From the NCBI RefSeq assembly GCF_024679245.1, contig NC_090178.1, forward strand, positions 18,478,213 through 18,542,212: a DNA stretch of 64,000 bases, read 5' to 3'. A program made the translations under genes and the position numbers. Origin of the DNA: Pseudorasbora parva (taxonomy: Eukaryota; Chordata; Actinopteri; Cypriniformes; Gobionidae). This document shows positions 24,034-35,960 of this stretch, piece after piece (the first letter of the stretch is position 1; each line of letters starts with the position of its first letter). The notes beneath the pieces were generated by a model. The model was not told where the DNA came from. It made no database searches and was given only the letters and a program-made list of their open reading frames with translations.

Positions 24034-25320
24034 GTAGGGTGAATTATGAGACATAATTATGAGTTTTGAGAATTATGAGACATTGGACATAAGGTTGAAT
24101 GTGACAGTATAATTTATTTTCTCTCCTGATGAGTGAAAATAAAAAACTTTTTTGCTGCATAATCAAAATGGCATGCCCTCATTTTGTGTGACATCACGTG
24201 GGTGTGTGAAGCAAGCATCAAACAAGAAGATGACCCTGCAACACATGATGTGAGGAAAATGACATTAGCTTTCGCTAGTTTTAATACTAAGGTCATGAAA
24301 TTGTCATTTTCATTGTCATTGTCAATATTGCCAAAACATTTGATTGAAACATGAATATGATGTATTAATGCAGCAAATTGGATTGTCCCATCCAACCAAA
24401 CACAATTTGGGTAAATGGGACAGTATAGTTTTGGGTGATTGGGACAGAGCTTAAAGGTTTTGCTTATTAAGGAAATGACTGACTATGCAAAAGTGGACCA
24501 TTGTGTATGCTATGTATACTCTAAAATTGTGTTTTCTCAACCTTTTTCTCAACCATATTTTTACATATTTTTACAAAAGTTTTGTTGCAGTAGTACTCCA
24601 TAATATTCATGTTTCCTTTAAAGTTTTGTGCAATATATGAACTACGACAATTTAACCCTAATACACTGTCTACGTTCAAAATGTCAATCCAAATAAATAT
24701 TTTGTGCATATCCGATTGGAATCCGATTAATTTAGCAAGTGTGAACAGCAAAAACCTCCCCTTTCTGAAAATCTGTTTATGTCTGACCAGACCACTCTGA
24801 TTGGATTTCACGTGGTTTATGTGACTTTCTCACTGCATTTAAAAGTGTAAACATCAGACGTTGTTATAGGAAACATGCTGAAAAATACTGCAGAAACAAG
24901 GTTTATACTGCCTCATAAGATGATGTAGTCCAGCATGCGCAGCTGAACAATTTTGTAAACAAGACGAAAACGAAGAACTGCATAGACACACAAATTGGAT
25001 CTGAACAGTTATGATACAAAGTGATGAAGTAACTTGTGCAACAATACTTACACTAGCCAAAATCAATGACAAGATGTTCTGTCCCAATCACCCAAATATT
25101 TCCCCCATATTTTTTTGGCTCAGTTTACATAAAAGTGTATGTCACACCTTCTTTCATTATGATATAACTTTTTTTTTTCCCCTCCTCAAATGGATAGATA
25201 ACATCTTCAGTATTACAGATATGTATTATGCGTTGGGCTGATGTTTTAAATTTATGGCAAGAAACCTTACAAAAGTTGGGGATTCAAAAACTGTCCCAAT
25301 GACCCTTAATTCACCCTACA
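24034..25320. mobile_element. Possible 1.3-kb element with nested inverted repeats
   Basis: GTAGGGTGAATTA at 24034-24046 is matched inverted by TAATTCACCCTAC ending at 25319. Inside, TTGGGTGATTGGGACAG (24431-24447) has an exact inverted partner at 25079-25095. The phrase TGGGACAGT recurs. No transposase frame is seen. This symmetry suggests a non-autonomous DNA transposon. Confidence 0.45.
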
Positions 25321-25469
25321 GTTAAATTGGAATGGTGTTGCTAGGCTTGATGTGTATGTCTCATAACAATTTTTAAATTCTCTTAATGAAACTATCAGAA
25401 GAAAATAAGCTATGGTATTGAACCTAATTATTTATTTCAAAAGGTCTTGTGTGTGTATGTGTGCTTAGA

Positions 25470-25930
25470 ACGGTTGGCAGATGGACAAGCGGTGTGAACT
25501 GTGCTAATGCTCTGCTGAGTGTCCATGTCTCACCCCTAAATACCATCCCCTCCTCGGTATTGTGGTTAACAAGAAGGTAGTTGGCGCGGCACGGCCGACA
25601 CACACCGCTGACACGAGACGGCCGGGGTCAGCAGGGGTCATGCGGTAATTACACATATAACTCCCTCTGTGAGCAGCAGGCCGGCTGAGCTTACAGCCAC
25701 TGGTTACTGTGACACACACACTCTCACGCAGAGCTCCATATAGTGCTGACACACGCTGAGAGTGGCCGGTGCTCACACGGTGAGAAAGTGATTACAAGGC
25801 AGGAGGAGACAACAAAGCGAGCGGAGACGAAGAGGTGCTGAAAAGCGTGATTATTAGCAGTACGTACCGGCAGGGTGGAGGTCTGTGCGACTCTGCCGGT
25901 CCCAAACAAGCTCTCGAAAACAAACCTAAA
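25470..25930. other. GC-rich non-repetitive patch
   Basis: A block richer in GC and CpG than its surroundings contains no credible splice-bounded exon or recognised protein. It could be a regulatory island. Open frames here have no family resemblance. Confidence 0.25.
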
Positions 25931-26084
25931 GCCTCTTTAACCTGAAGATTTCTTCATGTTTGTGCTGCCTCCTCTGTGTGGTCTAGCTCGCAGGCTGCGA
26001 TTGTACGCTTGTTATATCTGCCACCTGTAAAAAATAAAAAAAGCCATGTCAATAATTTTCTGACCACACTTTTATTAGCTCATG

Positions 26085-26150
26085 ATTCCTCAGGATTCGA
26101 ACCCATGACTTTGCTAGTACCATGCTCAACTGTTGGAGTACGAATGTTTC
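26085..26150 (-). mobile_element. tRNA-derived SINE fragment
   Basis: On the minus strand the sequence reads CATGGGTTCGAATCCTG, a good pol III B-box with tRNA T-arm resemblance, preceded by GAGCATGGTACTAGCAAAG. No A-box is obvious, so this is a fragment of a tRNA-derived SINE rather than a tRNA gene. Confidence 0.4.
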
Positions 26151-26256
26151 AGTTTCAAAGTAATATTGGCATGGTACTTTTTACATGCAAGAAATCTGAA
26201 AGATAACAGTAATAAATCTATTATTACTCTTGAAATGTTAAACTATAATAATACAA

Positions 26257-26773
26257 TACACTCTAAAAAACGGTGCTATATAAGTACTTAAAGTGGTTCT
26301 TTGGCTTGTAATCATAGGGGAACCACTTTAAGTGCTGTATAGCACCAAATCTTGATGATTCAGTGGTTCTTCAGCAGTTCTTCAGTGGTTCTTCACCAGT
26401 TCTCTGGGATGACTGAAGTGCTATATAGCACCGTTACCATATACAGAACCTGTTAGGCCCCTGTATGGTTCTTCAGTGGTTTTTCAGTGGTTCTTTGGGG
26501 TGATAAAGGTGCTATAGCACCACCGCCGTACAAAGAACCTTTCAAGCCCATTTAAAGGTTTTTTACATGCCAAAGAACTACTGTTGGTGCCGTTTAGCAC
26601 CATTAATGAGGAAGAAATAAAATGCGATATGACACCTCTTATGAGTTCTACATAGCACCATTTGACAAAGGTGCTGTAGTGTAGACCAATGGGATAACAT
26701 AAAGTGGTTCCCCTATGATTACAAGCTAAGAACCAGTTTTAGTGCCAAATAGCACCAATTATTTTAGAGTGTA
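26257..26773. mobile_element. MITE with ~70-bp TIRs and internal GGTTCTT repeats
   Basis: The ends TACACTCTAAAA and TTTTAGAGTGTA are inverted. The similarity reaches the inner phrase CTTGTAATCATAGGGGAACC in both arms. The interior holds degenerate repeats of GGTTCTTCAGTGGTTCTT and GGTGCTATATAGCACC-like hairpins. It is 517 bp and non-coding; a TA flank is possible. Confidence 0.75.
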
Positions 26774-26869
26774 TATACTACAATGTAAACTGCAATAAAA
26801 CTAACTTTCAGCAAAATATTAATTGGCATACTACACTTTTCTACAGACAGTGAATGAACTACTGAGCAC

Positions 26870-26995
26870 TACCAAAGTCATGATTCGAATCCCAGGTAAT
26901 GTATTAATTTATCAAATGTACTGTATATCTTGAATGAAAAAATCACTCTGGATAGAAGCTTTAGCCAAATGCATAAAAGTAAATGTAAGAAGGTT
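26870..26995 (+). mobile_element. V-SINE-like tail with tRNA-type B-box
   Basis: GATTCGAATCCCAGG resembles a B-box, and AATCACTCTGGATAGAAGC then CCAAATGCATAAA matches the conserved tail seen in vertebrate V-SINEs (usually CTTTGGATAAAAGCGTCTGC). Only a fragment is present. Confidence 0.5.
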
Positions 26996-27069
26996 ATGTT
27001 CCAGGATCAACATCCTTGATTAACATTCCTCTGACTTTATTGGAAGTTATTGCAATTAGGGATGAGTAA

Positions 27070-27279
27070 ATAGTACACCCAAAAGTGAAAACTGTCAGTT
27101 ACTCCAAATTCCAATCGTTCCAAACCCGTAAGATGGACTTATGGGCTTTTTGAAGTGCCAACGTGGTAGTTGCCTAGCTGTCAATGGATGGACAGAAGTC
27201 ACTCAGATTTCATTAAAAATAGTTTAATTTGTGTTCCGAAAATAACATATTTAATCATTGGGTGAACTATCCCTTTAAG
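27070..27279. mobile_element. Short fold-back MITE (TTAAAGGGATAGTTCACCC family)
   Basis: The right end TTGGGTGAACTATCCCTTTAA is a clean family terminus. The left end TAGTACACCCAAAAGTGAAAA is a decayed partner. The 210-bp copy is non-coding. Confidence 0.6.
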
Positions 27280-27384
27280 GTTAGGACTGTGTTTGAACAT
27301 TACCATTGCTCCAGGACAGACATAACATGTTGATTCAGGAAATGATGTTTCTTGGCAAAATTTGTGCCACCAGATGGGTAAAAC

Positions 27385-27590
27385 TGTGGGTGGTGTAGTG
27401 GTTAATGACACGTCTTGGTAACCAAAAAGTAGCAGGTTTGATTCCCGCAAAGAGCATCCTATATGTGCTATCACCATTGTGCCACTGAGCACAGCACTTA
27501 ACCCTGGGTTGCCCCAGAGGGACTGTTCCTGACATGAATGTAGCTACTGAAAAGTCACTTTGGATATAAGTCTTTTCCAAATGAACAGAA
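27385..27590 (+). mobile_element. tRNA-derived V-type SINE
   Basis: The head GTGGTGTAGTGGTTAATGAC (A-box) and GCAGGTTTGATTCCCGC (B-box) is tRNA-like. The body GTGCCACTGAGCACAGCACT and GGTTGCCCCAGAGGGACTG is followed by the tail AAGTCACTTTGGATATAAG. This order matches V-SINE type elements of fishes. It is slightly diverged and would not be an active tRNA gene. Confidence 0.7.
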
Positions 27591-28363
27591 GCATTGTATT
27601 TTATAATATATTAAAACAATAATATAATAGAATTCTTCATATATCTGCAGAGCTGAGAGTAACATAACACCACACGTTTTAAGTAGGATCAGGTCAGAAG
27701 ATCTCACAGCTGAGCACAGCATTGATTTGTTGTGGATAAATAAACCACTGGACACCACTGGTGGATCAATACCATTTCTAACCTAACCAAGAGAGAAGCA
27801 ATACATACAGCAATGCTTTTCACTCCCTTTGGCATTTAACGTGTTTGTTAAAGATTTTAGCATGCATCTTAAAAACCGGGACTTCTATCCCAAATCTGTA
27901 TAAACTGTATATCTGCTGTTAATAAAATATTAAAATTACCCCCTTACATGTCAACATCCTTCCGGCAGGACACTTGGCACTTTTATTTTGATCACCTTTC
28001 TACAGTAATTATCAGTTTTTAGTAAACAATTATCAGTTTTTAGTAATTATCATATATAAGGGTAAGCTTATGAACTTGCAAACTCAAAATTTCATAACGC
28101 AAAGTCCGATTTCAAAACACAGGTTTTCACAGGAGGAAATTTTAAGTTTGTCTGAGCCTCAAGATTCCTATTTGTGACAGTTTTTTTGAAAGAAGTGATA
28201 TTTAGACAGATATTTTAGTAATTTGTTGCAGGAGAATGGAAATCAAAGGGGATGACACCCTTTGGCTATATTTGGTACAGCGCCTCAAAAAAATCTCATA
28301 CTTTAATATTTGTTATATCAACTTCAAACTTGGTTAGACATTATGGCTTTGATTTTATCGTAA

Positions 28364-28366
<3 letters not shown>

Positions 28367-28452
<86 letters not shown>
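28367..28452. repeat. (TA)n microsatellite
   Basis: A TA dinucleotide tract of about 85 bp. Confidence 0.98.
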
Positions 28453-28454
<2 letters not shown>

Positions 28455-28999
28455 ATATAAAATAAAAAATATTTAGTAAAGTACTAAAGGACCTCCGTAA
28501 CTTTTTCATGCTTTCATTTTTTATGAAGAGCTAATCTGCCGATTGTCGTCTTTAAAATGAGACCAACCTCTATATTCCAAAGAATTCTTGAATTACAGTA
28601 TTTTCATGTCTATTTTCAAAAAGGGGTGTGTGACAGGTAAAGATTTATTATACAAATTTATTATTAACAAGTAAAAAGCATTTGTTTTTGTGTTTTTGGA
28701 ACATTTTTGTATTCTCTTATATGTGCACCAAAGATACATTTGTTTGAAAGAGTAACATTTTAAAATGTAACTTATTTTTTTGAAGGCATTCTTATGTTGA
28801 AAAGTATCGTGCTACTTTATTTTTGTCGAAACCATGATTCTTTTTTCAGGGTTCTTTGATTCATAGAAAGTCAGATCTGAAAATATTGACCTTCTTGCCT
28901 CCAAAACATGATTTCATTTCATAATGTTCATGAAACATGCAGATGGTTGCTCTATCAAATATCAGATGAAGTGAGTCGTACTGTTTTTATCCACTTTTA

Positions 29000-29345
29000 A
29001 ATTTAATATTTGGTATGTCCACATATTGCAGCAATTACAACAGCACATTTCTCTGTCAGTATATGACACTAATGTTATCCCATGCCTTCTGCAACTTAGG
29101 CCAAAGGCTTTCCTTTGAATGTACAACAGATCTGTCCAATTTATTTTTCAATAAGCTCCAAATGTGCTCGATGGGCCAGTCCAGCATTTTCAAAGTTCCA
29201 GCAGATTCCTTCTGTTGCAGGTAGCTCCAGCAATAGTTAGAAGAATGTTTCAGGTCCTTGTCCTCTTGGAAAATAACTCCAGACCCAATAAGACCACTCC
29301 CAGATACTAGGTGTTCTAATAATTTTGGCCACCACTGTATATATA
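29000..29345 (-). mobile_element. Tc1-like transposon fragment with broken transposase
   Basis: The minus strand encodes pieces of a Tc1/mariner transposase catalytic domain: IFQEDKDLKHSSNYCW (second Asp region), LKMLDW, then PIEHIWSLLKNKLDRSV and KLQKAWDNISV. The expected SPDLNP segment before PIEH is missing, so the catalytic spacing is destroyed. The end near 29312-29340 (GGTGTTCTAATAATTTTGGC, CACCACTGTA) is a Tc1-type terminal inverted repeat. It is a dead, truncated copy. Confidence 0.75.
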
Positions 29346-30581
29346 AACTTGCGCCACAAATGCGGCATTGAATGTAGGGATGTGCTTGAATGTAGACATG
29401 CAACTATGCTTTGAGTTGTTTCTAGAACTGTTTCTCATCCTCAGACATGAAATGTGACATTGATTATGAGTTTATCACTCAAAATGAGCAATACAATATC
29501 ACGTCATGGAGGAGTGCTACATCTAAAGGCACTCAGAGAACGACAGTAGCCACAGGGGCTGAAACAGATGAAAGCAAAGGTGTTTATAAATGAGAACGCA
29601 GGCATGTTCATGGAGCGAGCGAGAGATTGCGGGAGATGGATGGTGCTACAGCGGGAACGAGCTAGATTAGGGACTGGAGAGATTGGTGGAGATAGATGAG
29701 GAGAGCTGTGTGGAGATCAGGCAGAAATGAAAGAGATATCATGAGAGGGGAAGAGATGGCAAGGTAGAGGCGGAGAGAAAAAGGATGTATAAGGCGTGAT
29801 GGTCATACGGTGAGCGGCAGACGAGAAAGGAGGCGGTAGAGGTGGGCCGGCGGGGTGTGCCAGCAGGGCTCTTGCTGGGTGTACATATGTAGAGCAGCAG
29901 GGGAGCGGAAGTGTTGACGACTATAGCGCTGGCTAAACCCCAGATTTCCCTTTCTCTCTCTATCGCATCAGTCACTCTCTGCAGGACCGCGTTCCTTGCT
30001 CATCTTTATCTCCAAAATGACATATAACAGGCTTTTACACCCAGACTCCATCACACGTACAATTCATATTAAATAAATAAATAAAAAAAACACAACATCC
30101 CTAAACTCATTAGCTATGCAAATACGTGCAAATATATGCACCTCTACGAATCCACTTTGGGCCAGTGTGTGCTTTCCCAGAAGTCATGTCTGTGAGTGAG
30201 GGGGAATTCTCTTTTTGCTATACCGGAGATCATATGGGTATTCCCTCCCTCTGTCTGAGCGATGCTGCTCATGTGACGGTGACGGTGTTTGTGTGTAAAT
30301 ATGGGTGCTGTCAGTCACAGACGTGCCCGTGTGGGCCTTGCGCTTTAGGCTTCACATTACTGAGTCTCGCAGACCGGGAACCCTTGGAGTCTACCCAGGA
30401 TTCTGTGTAAACACAGCAGGATGCTGAAACACTGGCTCAGAGCCCTGTCTTACAGGCATGGTTCTGCAGTGAGAGCGGGCCGTTATGGTGAGGGGCTGAT
30501 GGGGAAGAAAAAGGGGGTTGAAAGTGCATTAATGATGCTTTTTTTTTGTTTTTTTCTGACTAGAATTTGTTGAAAATTGTC

Positions 30582-30668
30582 TTAAAGGGATAGTCCACTC
30601 AAAACCAAATATTGTGTCATCATTCACTCACCCCGATGTTGATCCAAACTCTTGTGCTCTTTTCATTG
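30582..30668 (+). mobile_element. Truncated MITE arm (TTAAAGGGATAGT family)
   Basis: TTAAAGGGATAGTCCACTC is followed by GTGTCATCATTCACTCACC, matching one end of the family. It stops at a short AT microsatellite (30670-30697). Confidence 0.6.
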
Positions 30669-30699
30669 TTTTATATATATATATATATATATATATTTT

Positions 30700-31390
30700 T
30701 TACAGTTTATCAGTCTCATGTCAATCTTGAGTACCTATAGAGTATTGCATCTTTCATATCTCCGAAAAGTCTTTAGTTTGATCATATTTATTAAAGAGAG
30801 ATACACTCTACTGAGTCTTTCTGAATAAAACCAAGCGGCTGGAGGCGTATCATGTGGGCTGAGCTAAAAAGTCAGGAGCGTGCGCAGCTGTCGCGTTGAG
30901 AGCGTCTGAAAGCTGTGATGTACTTAGAAAACGTGGAAAAAAACATTGCTATCAATCAGATTCAGCATATACGATCCAGAATCAGGTCCAGAGGCTGAAA
31001 TTAAAGAGGAGCAGCAACAACGATGACTAAAGCAGGACGTCTCTATGTGGTAACGTTATGTAGTGTAACTGTATATATTTGCTTGCGGCTTGTGTAAATG
31101 ACTAATTTCTACTTTCATAATTTTTTTTATTTGCCTGTTTTAAAAGGTGTATATGTGATAAGTGCACACGGCATGCTCCATTGATAAATGAACTATATGT
31201 GATCATTCGAAACTTACAAAAGCAAACAACACACAGACATTTGAAGCAGTTTTACTCACCGCCTGCGGTTACAACGCATCTTTCAGCATTAGACGATCTG
31301 CAAATCCGGAGTTTAACTGGGCCTTTTTTATAAAACAATCATCGCCAAAATGTAAGGAACAAGCTGAACAGGTTTGTCTAAACCCACTTC
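30700..31390 (-). mobile_element. Partial copy of the G-run element (end matching 49.7-50.1 kb)
   Basis: Phrases such as TCAATCTTGAGTACCTATAG, TATCTCCGAAAAGTCTTTAG, CTGGAGGCGTATC and GATCCAGAATCAG match, in inverse orientation, the right part of the element at 48822-50120. Similarity fades after about 31050, so the outer limit is approximate. The G-run terminus is missing. Confidence 0.6.
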
Positions 31391-31985
31391 TTTAGTGATA
31401 TTAGCCCCGTTTCCACAGAAACTACCCAGAACAATTTGTACCAGGAACTTTTTTTACAGGATCTTTTTTCCCCTAGACATGCTACTGTCTGCATTTCCAC
31501 TGCGGTCTAAAGTACCGTGAAGATAAGGCAAATTAGTCCGGTGATGTAGGACTGCGTGCGACGGACAGTAATCATTTTTGCCGACACTGTCTGCAACAAT
31601 AACAAGTATGGAGGAGATTCAAGCTGTGCTGCTTTTGCTGGTTATGTATTGGTTTACTAAAGAGGTAATTAACAAAATAGCGGAAAAGAGCACTGATACT
31701 AAAGCGTATTCTGAAAGCTTGTAAAGCTAGATTTAAAATGACAATGTCTGTTATTATAAGCTATACAGACATTAAGCGTGAGATGGCTGCGACAAACGCG
31801 CGCTATCAGAAAGAAAGATCAAGACTGATATTTAGCTACTGAGCGCAGAACGTACCTCGCAAAAGACTTTTGAAAATGCCGGTTGAAATAAAATGCTGCG
31901 TAAGCTCAACCAATCAGGATGTTCAGGACCCAAGTCCCACCCTCGAAAGTTCCTGAACTTTGAAAAAGTACTACCTCGTGATCAT
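31390..31985. mobile_element. Probable MITE, one clear end
   Basis: It begins TTAGCCCCGTTTCCACAGAA followed by ACTACCCAGAACAATTTGTA and CAGGAAC, a terminal phrase I recall from fish hAT-type MITEs. The far end (AAGTTCCTGAACTTTG, near 31955) is a weak inverted partner. Boundaries are uncertain. Confidence 0.4.
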
Positions 31986-33565
31986 GTTTTTTTAATTAAA
32001 AAAAAAATATGCTAGTCAATCTTTTACATTTAATTTCAGTCAACATTAAAATTATACAAAAGAGTGACCAAATCCCATGTCCTTTAAGCCAAACAATTAT
32101 GTGTGTGAGGAACAGAACATATTTTATTGAAATGAGTGGCTAAAATGTTCTTCAAGAATTAATCTTTTGTGTTTCAAAGAAGAAAGTCAGTCATATTTGT
32201 TTAGATCATAAAGATTATATCTTTACCATATTAGTTTGCATAACTTACTGTCAAACCAAAAGGGATTCAGAGACCAGATTTATTTTTTTACTAGTGGGTG
32301 CAGGACACTATAGTTCATTTATGTAAGTAAGAATAGCAAAATAAACTGTGCTATATTATACCCAAAAATTCTTCATACAAAATCTTCAACCAGTAAAATT
32401 GATAAAAATTTGGGAATTTTTTGCTTATGTGTTTTTTTATTTAATTGCTAATGCAACCTTTTACACCAACAAAACAAAAGGAACAAAATTAAGCATTGCT
32501 TGGTAATTGGTTGACCTAAATTGGCATTACCTAATTGTATACTTAAATTTAGGAGCTGACAGCTGATTACCATTTTCAAAACTATAGTGAATAAACTGAT
32601 AATGTGAGAAAATGTTGAAGGTGTCTGAATACATTTTGATTTGACTGCATATAAACAGTTCACAGACTTTAAAAGGTAATGTTTTGAAGGATATTCTGTA
32701 ACGTTTTGAAGCCCCTTTTAATGGAAGTTAATGACATCACAACTCAGACCCTTATTGAAGTCATTTAAAAAAAAAAAAAACATTTTGTGCTCTATCTTTG
32801 TATTTATGTGAGGGGATCTCGCTCTCAGTCACAAAGGTGACAGTAAATCTTTAGGAAGGGGGGTCGGCATGTGCATGTGTCCATCGCTTTCATCTTCAGA
32901 CCTCTATTTTCTGTGAACCATCGACCGTTTACTCTCATTTCTCTCCAAGTATATATACACGTAAACATTCACATGCACACAAACAGTCACTCACACACAC
33001 ACAATCTCTTTCTATGCAACAGTGACTTTATGTATCATGTGATCCTGATGTTGCCTCCATCTATTGGGTAATAAACAGAAAAACTGAATTTCCATTTGAC
33101 ATTTCACAGCAAAGGAGAGAGGAAAGAAAGGACACAGAGTGTGAAAGCAAGAGAGAGATATAGTGAAAGAGATAGAGTTTTAGCCCATGAGAGAGGGGAT
33201 CATGGCATACGGAGAGACAAAGTGCCACATAGGTGTTCTGGCCTAAAATCTCACATGACTCCGGCTGCTCAAAGAGAGCAGAAAAATAAAATAAGACAAG
33301 AAATAAAAAAGAACTGCTAATCAGACAAGCTTTTCGGAGCATCATGTAAAAAATGTTAATAAAGCAGTAAAAACTGAATTCATATTATTTCTACATGGGC
33401 TGAAATAATGTGTGGCATTGGAAAAACATTTTATCTGCAGCTTTTCTTGAAATAAATCTTTGAATTATAATAATATGACAGAAAGCAACAGTGGCTAAAG
33501 TAGGATTGGTCAGGAATGTTTTAAGGTGGAGCTTAGTGAAGGGGGCAAATGCAAAGCTGCTAGTC

Positions 33566-33700
<135 letters not shown>

Positions 33701-33979
33701 AACTAACAAACAAGTTAGTTACAGGTTGTAAATACACATCACCACAATTTACAAGTGGTTTCTATAGAGACACATCCATCACTCAAAGTCTGAATAAAGT
33801 AACTAATTAATTGGACACAAAAAAACAGTCCAACACAGACCTCCAGAAGAGAAAGGGCACAAACACTTTCACACACACTGACCTGCACATGGTTCTTGGA
33901 GTTTTGCTGACAATTATAAGCCTCTGGACCTATTCCACCATCTGAAACAAAATACATACTTTTTTGCATACAAGTTAGT

Positions 33980-34260
33980 CACATTTTACTCCAATGATAT
34001 TGTGAAATATTATTACAATTCGAAATAATAATTATAAAAAAGTGTATATATTTTAAAATGTAATTAATTAATGTGATGGAAAAGTCCAAATTTTCAGCAG
34101 CAATTACTCCACTATTCAGTGTCACAAGATCATTCTGATATGATGATTACAAAAAACATGTATATATATTTTTAAGAGTTTATTTGAAAAATGGAAATCT
34201 TTTTGTAACATTATTAATGTTACCTGTCATTCTGTCATCTTTTATCAATTCATATAATTT
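33980..34260 (+). repeat. Dispersed cyprinid-type AT-rich repeat copy
   Basis: It shares ATTGTGAAATATTATTACAA, GCAATTACTCCACTATTCAG, TGTCACAAGATC and CTTTTTGTAACATTA with the copy at 21065. It is diverged. Confidence 0.5.
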
Positions 34261-34314
34261 CATCCTCGAAAAAGAAAATAGCAATTAATTAAAAAAAACC
34301 CTGCATGTTGTGGT

Positions 34315-34812
34315 ATGGCAGCAAATCTAACTTGCAGCGAGTGTCGTCTAGCAACTCCCCATAGACTTGTGAGCTGGAAAAACCAAACTCTGGTCGGGCC
34401 AATCACATCGTGTATAGAGTCGGTGGGCGGGCTTAACATAATGACGGCAGAGTTGCGAAGGTTTCACATGCTACTTGTAAACAAAGAAGCTGGCGAACGG
34501 CGGTCTTTCGAATCGGCTTTGGCTGCGACTCTGGAAGACTTGGAGTTAAGCTTTTCTCTGAGAAAAGAACAAAGAACGGCACTGAAATCATTCTTAAGAA
34601 GGGAAGATGTGTTCAGAGTTTTGCCGACTGGATACGGCAAAAGTTTAATTATCAACTAGCTCCTCTTCACGTTGCTCTGGTTGGTTGTAGCGCTATCCTA
34701 TCGCGTGCAGAGGGAGTTTGAAAGACAACCGTTTATCCCGCCCCTCGGATTGAGCCGTCAATGGTGAGTTTCCAGACCAAACATCTTGATGTGCGTCTGG
34801 CTTGTCAGGCTA
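34315..34812 (+). mobile_element. Mobile element carrying the start of a RecQ-like helicase
   Basis: An open frame (34315-34659, 114 codons; the likelier start is the internal Met at 34441, MTAELRRF) ends with SLRKEQRTALKSFL and VFRVLPTGYGKSLIIN before a stop. LRKEQ resembles RecQ-family motif 0, and PTGYGKS at about 34624-34644 is a Walker A (motif I). The rest of the helicase is absent, so no active enzyme is made. The element's right end reads CTGGCTTGTCAGGCTA; the left end looks truncated. Two related copies lie inverted at 54389-55099. I infer a deletion derivative of a larger transposon that encodes or captured a helicase; its superfamily is not clear to me. Confidence 0.6.
34441..34659 (+). 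pseudogene. RecQ-like helicase N-terminal fragment
   Basis: The 72-codon frame covers the region before and including the ATP-binding loop of a superfamily 2 RecQ-like helicase: FESALAATLEDLEL, then LRKEQRTALKSFL (motif 0-like) and LPTGYGKSLI (motif I). The DEAH box and later motifs are missing. It lies inside a repeated element, so it is a transposon remnant rather than a host gene. Confidence 0.55.
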
Positions 34813-34982
34813 TACAATATTACTGGATTTCAAGCTAAATAACTAACTGAAACATTTATGACACACTTATGAATTCACAAAATATTGTTTAGACCAACCA
34901 ATTTATAATAAGTAAATTATATAAATGCAACAAATTTGATTTGCACCAACCAGCAACTTTAGATCCTGTTGAAGCAGGACCT

Positions 34983-35147
<165 letters not shown>

Positions 35148-35429
35148 CAAAGCTGAACCGGTATCAATAATTCAATTGTGTGTTTGTGTTTGTTATTGGA
35201 ATTGACTGTAGCTTTTCCTGTGTGTGTATACAGTCTGATAAGCATCAATTCCAATGTGTCTACAATAAATCAACATGTTAGCAAGTCTGTACTCTCTAAG
35301 GTGTGAATATGTACATATGAGAATGAGTGTGCTAAAAAGCCTCCTGACTGATATTCTGCCACATCTAATGGCTCTATATGAAGAGGCAACAAGTCATTTG
35401 CAGAGATGATGTTGTCCTTTGACACAATC

Positions 35430-35960
35430 ACTTCCTATTCTGTCCGGCAGAGAGGGAAGGCGTTTGCGGTGGGTAATTGCATTGAGAATTGATTTTAAGC
35501 AATGTGCCGTCTCATGGGCTGTAATCAAGCACCATTATTCACTGTTAACTAAAGCGCTCCACGCAGGCCAACACAAAGACATGACTCCTGTTAAACAGCC
35601 TGGCTCCCTGTGCACTCTCATTAACACACACACGCACACACACACATCTCTCAAAGAATGACTAAGAGCTCTCACACAACACAGGGAGGTAACGTTTGAA
35701 CAACATACCCACAAACGTTCGCCAAGAATATGAAGTGATTAAGCTGAAATCAGGCCTCTCGTGAGCTCTTATCGGCTGGAAATGAATTGGCTCATTTGCA
35801 ACATAGCGTGAAAGGAGAATGTTTGTTGTGGCTTTGAGTAGGAGCTTCCTGAACGGATTCCAGATCTGTGTTAATGTCTATCAACAGAACGGTTACAGTG
35901 ACCTACTGATTTACTGCTCAGAGCTTAAGATCGGCCTGGAGGAACTTGTTAGCATCCAAT
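35430..35960. promoter_or_regulatory. Candidate conserved non-coding block
   Basis: Non-repetitive DNA with GGGTAATTGCATTGAG, GGGCTGTAATCAAGC, ATTATTCACTGTTAAC and TGAAGTGATTAAGCTG. A short CA tract splits it at 35623-35645. It lies in the desert upstream of pou3f2. This is inference from texture. Confidence 0.3.

Noticed and set aside
27385..27470. tRNA gene candidate
   Set aside because: A- and B-boxes are present, but the sequence continues into a SINE body and V-type tail, and the cloverleaf does not fold well by eye.
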